A stretch of DNA of 64,000 bases from Sympetrum striolatum. Its lineage: Eukaryota > Arthropoda > Insecta > Odonata > Libellulidae. Both the position numbers and the translations under genes were made by a program. This document shows, piece by piece, positions 59,133 through 64,000 of this stretch. Below the pieces are notes generated by a model. That model had not been told where the DNA came from and did no database searches. It was given only the letters and a program-made list of their open reading frames with translations. How positions within the stretch are numbered: position 1 is the stretch's first letter; every line of letters starts with the position of its first letter. The stretch covers positions 6,572,001 to 6,636,000 of the forward strand of contig OX388348.1 of the NCBI GenBank assembly GCA_947579665.1, in the 5' to 3' direction.

Positions 59133-60540
59133 AGTAAATATTTAGGTTTGGTTATCGTGAACGTATATTTATAGTAGGATATGTTATATCTCAATGGAAA
59201 GTTTAATTAATCAGAAAAGAAGTGGTTCATTTTTGCAAAATAAACGTAATATATGCAAGAAAGGAAATTATTACAGCTTTAAAGTTCACTAGGCATAAAA
59301 TAGCAGTTACATAAACGTTGGACAACTTCATCCAAATTCCACTTCATAAGAAATTTGTTGACATTTCAGAGGTATCAACAACAAAAAAGTTATATCACTG
59401 TGTAAATCGATCAGTAGCACAATAAAGTGAGTAACTAGACTATATTTTGTACAGCTACTCCTTGGAATGGTTCCTTTTTTCGCCAATTATCTTCTTTACT
59501 TTCCACTTTGTTTCCTTTCGTTTAACAACTAACTCATTTTTTTCTTTCCTAAAAAAAGAGCCATGAAGTAACGATTTCCATACCACTGATTTGGTTCGTT
59601 GTTTGCAAATGGTTTCTCTTGGAGAAATAAACCACTGTGACTCCCAAAACACTCTCGTTATCCCGTATTCCGTCTTTCCGTCCTCCGCATTTTCCTTTTC
59701 AGTTATTAGCTCTCTTTCTTTGCTCATCATCCCTTCGTTTCTTTCCTTCCAACTGATCGGATCATACCTCTCTTTCCAACTCCTGCATTTAATGGTCTCT
59801 CGGTTCATTATATAGCTCTCCGAAGAGCATTGACCCGAAAATTCACCGCTTCTCTGCGACAAAGAAGGTTTAGAAAAAAGACGGATGGGGAATTACATTT
59901 TTTTACCAACTGTTTGTTTGGTTCTACGGTTCCTGGCTTTTGCCTCATTCCTATCCTTTTTCCGCTCGGTAAACTTTGCATTCTGTCCCTAATGTAATCG
60001 TAATGTAATCCGATCTCCGTGTGTACATTAGATTACGACACTTTTCTCGTTTCTCTTCGCGGATTTTTTCGCTCCGAGCGCAAACAGGCTCTTACAGATG
60101 CTTCGCCAGGATTGATTACCTCAACTGGACCATTTTTATCGTCTTTCTCATCAGTTTACGGATTTTAAATTCCATTTAAAACTTTAAGACAACAGAAAAT
60201 GATGTATTTTTAAAGTAAGAGTTTGAGTAGTACTTTCTCTATCAATTGTGCTCTTTCGTATTAAAAATTAGTTTCCGATGTATCACACCACACCCGCAGT
60301 TAGAAAACAGTTAGGATTTAATGCGAAATCAGCATATGATGAGAGTTGTAAATTTAATTTGTAATTTAAGTTATTTAATATTTCTCTAGACATAATTTCT
60401 TAATGAAGCAAATTTTAGGGATGATTGAATTTGACTAAATATATGCTTAATTAGAGGTCGAAGACCAAAATAAAACACATGTATCACGTTATTGAAAGAA
60501 AAACTAAAAAGTTAATACAAAAATAAAAATGTCCCAAATT
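59133..60540. other. No recognisable gene
   Basis: A pyrimidine-rich plus strand at 59,455-59,870 gives a 135-codon Lys/Glu-rich minus ORF (59,455-59,862), the second longest in the window. Its composition follows the purine bias, it has no recognisable domain, and I do not call it a gene. Confidence 0.5.
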
Positions 60541-60576
60541 TCGCAATTTCTTTTAAAATAGCAAAGTTGTCGACAA

Positions 60577-60603
60577 GTTTCTACGCATGAGCCTCATCAT
60601 CAG
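60577..60603 (-). ncRNA. Hammerhead-like module d
   Basis: On the minus strand CTGATGA (60,597-60,603) is followed by 15 nt with only weak pairing and GAAAC (60,577-60,581), then TTGTCG. It is the same layout as at 49,815. Core bases fit the hammerhead signature, but stem II is poor, so activity is doubtful. Confidence 0.3.
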
Positions 60604-60666
60604 ATATATTGGGTAAAAAGCTCTCGGGTTATCACCCAGGTGAATTCCGTCGAACATGTCGCCAAC

Positions 60667-60698
60667 GTTTCGACGGCCGACTCCGCCATCTTCCTCAG
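60667..60698 (-). ncRNA. Hammerhead-like module c
   Basis: On the minus strand CTGAGGA (60,692-60,698) is followed by one extra A, then a six-pair stem GATGGC/GCCGTC (60,685-60,690 with 60,672-60,677, one G-U pair) with a 7-nt loop, then GAAAC (60,667-60,671). This is the best folded of the four modules. Penelope-like elements are known to carry type I hammerhead ribozymes. The extra A may disturb the core. Confidence 0.4.
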
Positions 60699-60728
60699 AG
60701 CTGCTGAGATGCTGTTTGAATTTTCAGT

Positions 60729-60780
60729 CCGGAATATATATATGGTGCGTCAATCCGGGGGTCTCTTCTGATTGGTCAAA
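60729..60780. repeat. Penelope-like terminal repeat, left copy
   Basis: CCGGAATATATATATGGTGC, then GTCAATCCGGGGGTCTC, then TTCTGATTGGTCAAA. It is an inverted match of 62,210-62,259, with a few mismatches. Confidence 0.75.
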
Positions 60781-61145
60781 TTTTCTCTCTCCAATTTTTC
60801 CCGTATGATCTTATCCCAAGATTTGCTGAGTGTGTAGCCATTGTCTATGTTAATATTATTTTTCTCTAGTCGTATTTCAATGGCTTCCTTGGTGATGCGC
60901 TTCCAGTAACCATTTGCATGAGAAAGTCGTTTGGTGGCCTCGAAATCGATTTTGTGCCTCTCTTCCAGGCTATGTTCGGCCACAGCTGACTTTTCTGGTT
61001 GGCCTAGTCGTATGTACCTGAGGTGTTCCTTTGGACGGGTGGTGATTGTTCTGAAGGTTTTTCCAATGTCTGAGGCCCCACATTCACATGAAATTTTGTG
61101 TATTCCGGTTGTTCTCAGTCCCAGGTCATCCTTTACATGCTCCAA
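60750..61145 (-). pseudogene. Penelope-like GIY-YIG endonuclease domain
   Basis: This 131-codon open frame would nick the target for target-primed reverse transcription. It shows HVKDDLGLRTTGIHKISCEC (with the CxC pair), GASDIGKTFRTITTRPKEH, YIRLGQPEKSAVAEHSLE, and YWKRITKEAIEIRLEKN. These match the Penelope-like endonuclease layout closely. The signature residues are altered: GIY is GIH and YIG is DIG, which should remove the catalytic tyrosines. The Arg and EH of the domain remain. Upstream it is out of frame with the reverse transcriptase part, although the expected linker can be followed in other frames. Confidence 0.85.
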
Positions 61146-61340
61146 GCGTTCCTTCAGTTTTTGACGGGTTGAGAACCGTCCGGATGTTGTGCTTCCTCAA
61201 AATCCTGAAGATTTTCCAGAAACTGAAGAGATACAGGGAATGCATGCAGTGGCAATCGTATCCGGTACTTTTTTCACGTCACTGTCAGCACTCAACGCCC
61301 CGAAAAAGGCTCTTTCAAGGGCCAAGTCAGAAGCTTGGAG

Positions 61341-62210
61341 TTACTTCGCCTTTTTCGATGCTGCGTCAATGTCTCTTCTGTTGTAGCCATTCTGCTGGAA
61401 GGTCGTGCGAGAATATGCCAATTCTGGCGTAAGATAGTCCTTATCCGAAATGGTTTTCGCCCGGTGGACTACAGTGGAGAGTGCTGCTTTCCGCTGGGAG
61501 GAGTGGTGGTGGCTGTTTTCATTGAGATAGATATCTGTATGTGTAGGTTTTTGATACACACTGGGTCCCACGCTGCCGTCAGGTTTTCTGCGAATCCCGA
61601 CGTCCAGGAAGGGCAGTCTTCCATCCTTTTCCACTTCCATCGTGAAATTTATGTTTTGATGGATGATGTTTAGGTGCTCCTAAAACTGGTCGAGTGTCCT
61701 GCGTTCGCGGGGCCACACGACGAATCGTCCACGTATCTGAGGAATATCTTCGGCCGGAACTCAATGCCTTATCCTCGAAGTGTTCCAAATAGAAGTTTAC
61801 TTTGGCAGGGAAGAGTGGTGAGCCCATGGCTATTCCTTCGGTTTGCTCGTAGAATTTTCCACCGTGTGGGAGTACGAGGATGTTAGAGCGTGTCGAAATA
61901 GTTTCAGAATGCGTTTATCAAAATGCTCTGCAAAGAGTATCAGGCTATCTTGTAATGGCGCCCTTGTAAATAAAGATACAACGTGAAAACTCACCATTAC
62001 ATCGTTTGGGTCCAGGTGGAGTCCAGGAAGTTTCTTGACAAACTCCGTCGAATTTTGAATGTGATGTTCACATTGTCCAAGGAGAGAGGGGGTCAATGGT
62101 GAACTTAGGACCTTCGCCAGGTTGTATGTGAGTGAATTGGTGGTACTCACGATGGGTCTTAAGGGTGCTCCCTCCTTGTGTATTTTTGGGAGCCCATAGA
62201 GCTGGCCCAT
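61341..62210 (-). pseudogene. Penelope-like reverse transcriptase fragment
   Basis: From the 5' side: GQLYGLPKIHKEGAPLRPIV (Penelope-type fingers), SLTYNLAKVLSSPLTP, STEFVKKLPGLHLDPNDVMV, then SFHVVSLFTRAPL, where the motif A catalytic Asp is His; KFYEQTEGIAMGSPLFPA (motif B); KIFLRYVDD with the catalytic YVDD box at 61,724-61,735, followed by a short deletion that shifts the frame; and GRLPFLDVGIRRKPDG plus VYQKPTHTDIYLN (thumb). At least three frame changes are needed to read it through. The N-terminal part is lost at the inverted repeat. With no motif A Asp it cannot be active. Confidence 0.85.
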
Positions 62211-62259
62211 TTGACCAATCAGATGAGACCCCCGGATTGACGCATTGTATATATACCGG
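62210..62259. repeat. Penelope-like terminal repeat, right copy (inverted)
   Basis: TTTGACCAATCAGATGAGAC, then CCCCGGATTGACGC, then ATTGTATATATACCGG. It is an inverted copy of 60,729-60,780 and forms the 5' boundary of the remaining coding sequence. Confidence 0.75.
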
Positions 62260-64000
62260 AATGGAAATATTTAAAACTCGCAGAGCTCTTAAAATTCTGC
62301 AATTAATTGACGTTTACTACCTAATTTTCCGGGAACCTATCTATTAATTTATAATAATGTGTATGTTTATAATATATCTACCTTTTATAATTCTTAGTAT
62401 TACAGTAATTTGAAATAATAAAGATTAATTCGATTATACTGAATTTTAACTTCGGAAAATTTTAATCTTCAATTTTAAAAGTAATGAGGTTCTTTGCTTT
62501 TTTTATTGACATTGTATACCATTACTTCCAAATTTGAGTGAGATTATTTGATTGCAACGGACAGTAAGCATGATAAGTAAACACAGCATCGATACCAATA
62601 TGGAAGTTACAGCCCATTCACGAGAAGTGACTCTCACCTTTGTCTAACGTATTTTAATGACAATTAATGCAGTGACAAAGAAACTGAAACAATTTATAGG
62701 GGTCCTCGTGAAAGTGTTTTAGTGTCGCATCAATGGTCAAATGAATATTGATAATTAGAATGTAGATGACCGAGCGAAGTGTTAGCCAGGTTCGATTGAA
62801 GATTACAAAATTTTCTTTGGAAAAAAATATAATTTTCTTTTTCTAAATTGTTTCCAATCTATCCTCCAATTTAGAGATCTCCCGACGTAGTGGAGGTTAT
62901 TATATTATTAGTGGAAATCTCAGGTGCAGCAGATATTTATCGGTTAAGTCCTTCGGGTGAGATTCAGTAAAGGAAGAATGGACTAACTTAATCACGGGAA
63001 CGTTTCAAGTAATTATCAGTCCATAACTCAATGGCCAAGTTGTTGGTTAAATAATTTCAGGGAACAGTGTTTCCACAAACAGTGATCAAGAATTTAAAGG
63101 AATTATTCGCTAAACCTGATTTATTCTTCTAATACTGTATTTTATCCACGGAACATCAAGAGTTGGATGGCGGAGACCTCCTGTCACAAACCACGCGCTA
63201 CCTACCGACTGAATTTGGAAATGTAAACTTAAATTTAAATTAGGGAATGATTTTTAAGATTTCATTCAATTATTAACGGCTAAAACTCAAAGTAGAAGGA
63301 GTCGAGCTAAGGTGCAGGTTGAGAGTACATTTATTCATTAATGCATGTGCGAAGACTACGTATAATTACCAGGCTTATCGAAGGAGAAATAAAATAATTA
63401 GGCAATCCCTACCTGTCATCCATTTGGGAAAGAAACCCCTTCAGAGCCTCCCTTTATAGCAATAGGTAGTAAAAGACACTTTTACATTTTTCTTAGTGTT
63501 TGATCATTCATTGCATTATAAAACACAGTGGAATTCCAATCTACTTTAAAGAAAATATTAATTTGGGCAGTCTTTAAAGATTTTAAGCTTTTCTTCCAAT
63601 CACATTGTGAATTTATTAATTTAATCTCATATTTTAAAATGACGTTAAAACTTTTTCTGTTTTTAAGGGTTTTTAACTTCTGCAGAAAAGTGTATCTGTA
63701 ATCGAAAGCTTAATTTCGATTCTTTAATGATAATCACTGCATCCTCTTCACCTATGAATTTGCCATTGACTGTGAGTCCTCTAATTGAGAAGACTTCTTA
63801 CCTCTCACGACTCAACATGCATTTAGGATAAGATTAGACAATGTTTCCTCTATAAAATGCTTCGCTTGCGTTAAAAATTCCGATGAATACTCCGTGACGT
63901 TCAATAGAGATTAATTACCCGAGATGTAAATCCTACGTGCGATGATCTGTTTTTCCTTTTTTGCGGTAAAATATTGTTGAGTGTGAATTTGACAGCCAGT
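62260..64000. other. AT-rich DNA without recognisable gene
   Basis: No ORF, tRNA, repeat pair or splice-site pair that I can support. Confidence 0.55.

Larger units (their letters stand above)
60560..62259 (-). mobile_element. Penelope-like retroelement, 5'-truncated, with inverted ends
   Basis: The minus strand runs from a reverse transcriptase fragment (62,210) through a GIY-YIG endonuclease (60,750) to a 3' tail at about 60,560. A 50-bp sequence just after the endonuclease (60,729-60,780; CAATCCGGGGGTCTC core) recurs as an inverted copy at 62,210-62,259, exactly where the coding sequence starts. Penelope-like elements are known for such irregular terminal repeats and for 5' truncation. 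Two hammerhead-like modules lie in the 3' tail. All reading frames are damaged. Confidence 0.85.

Noticed and set aside
59455..59862. 135-codon minus-strand ORF rich in Lys and Glu
   Set aside because: It follows a purine-rich strand, has no recognisable domain, no splice context and no good start context. Chance in biased sequence explains it.
1..64000. CRISPR arrays, operons, bacterial promoters or phage genes
   Set aside because: No regularly spaced repeats and no densely packed genes; the sequence is eukaryotic in every respect seen.

Overview
This window looks like intergenic or deep-intronic DNA from an arthropod, most likely an insect with a repeat-rich genome. It is AT-rich throughout, with no operon-like gene packing and no long intact ORF. 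The only recognisable coding matter is decayed transposon protein: piggyBac, Penelope-like, pogo/CENP-B type and a non-LTR retrotransposon. tRNA-derived SINEs and short hairpin elements also fit an arthropod. I could not name the species, and I found no complete host gene.

Layout. 1-15 kb: mostly unrecognised AT-rich DNA, with a tRNA-derived SINE near 5.2 kb, a second SINE pair joined tail to tail near 8.8-9.2 kb, one copy of an unclassified repeat (called R1 here) at 9.36 kb, and a mariner-type MITE at 11.3 kb. 15-19 kb: a strong 3' splice site abutting a strong 5' splice site at 15,960/15,961, with a second donor 54 nt further on. This looks like a recursive-splice exon and would put the window inside a large intron of a plus-strand gene. 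A possible minus-strand exon lies at 17,990-18,159 and an inverted-repeat element at 18.7 kb. 19-38 kb: almost empty, holding a pogo-type transposase relic (25.1 kb), a Penelope-type 3' tail (32.2 kb), a short hairpin (33.3 kb) and a nearly perfect 85-bp palindromic element (35.75 kb).

38.85-42.41 kb: a complete but dead 3.56-kb piggyBac-type transposon with TTAA target duplications and matching ends, carrying a nested LINE tail. 42-48 kb: a 53-codon orphan ORF, a third SINE family, a polypyrimidine tract and the second R1 copy with an internal 317-bp tandem duplication and a TG microsatellite. 49.2-50.5 kb: a TA-flanked TIR element. 52.9-54.8 kb: a 2-kb composite with inverted repeats of roughly 400 bp around a decayed ORF that I recognise as a recurring arthropod domain but cannot assign to a transposase family. 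58.1-59.1 kb: fragments of one non-LTR retrotransposon in opposite orientations. 60.6-62.3 kb: a 5'-truncated Penelope-like element with GIY-YIG endonuclease, bounded by inverted copies of its own terminal sequence and carrying hammerhead-like CTGANGA...GAAAC modules.

No genes here appear to work together. The repeats are independent insertions, some nested. The most informative signals are the recursive-splice-like exon, the unassigned composite element and the repeated hammerhead-like modules. All identifications rest on reading motifs by eye; no database search was run.
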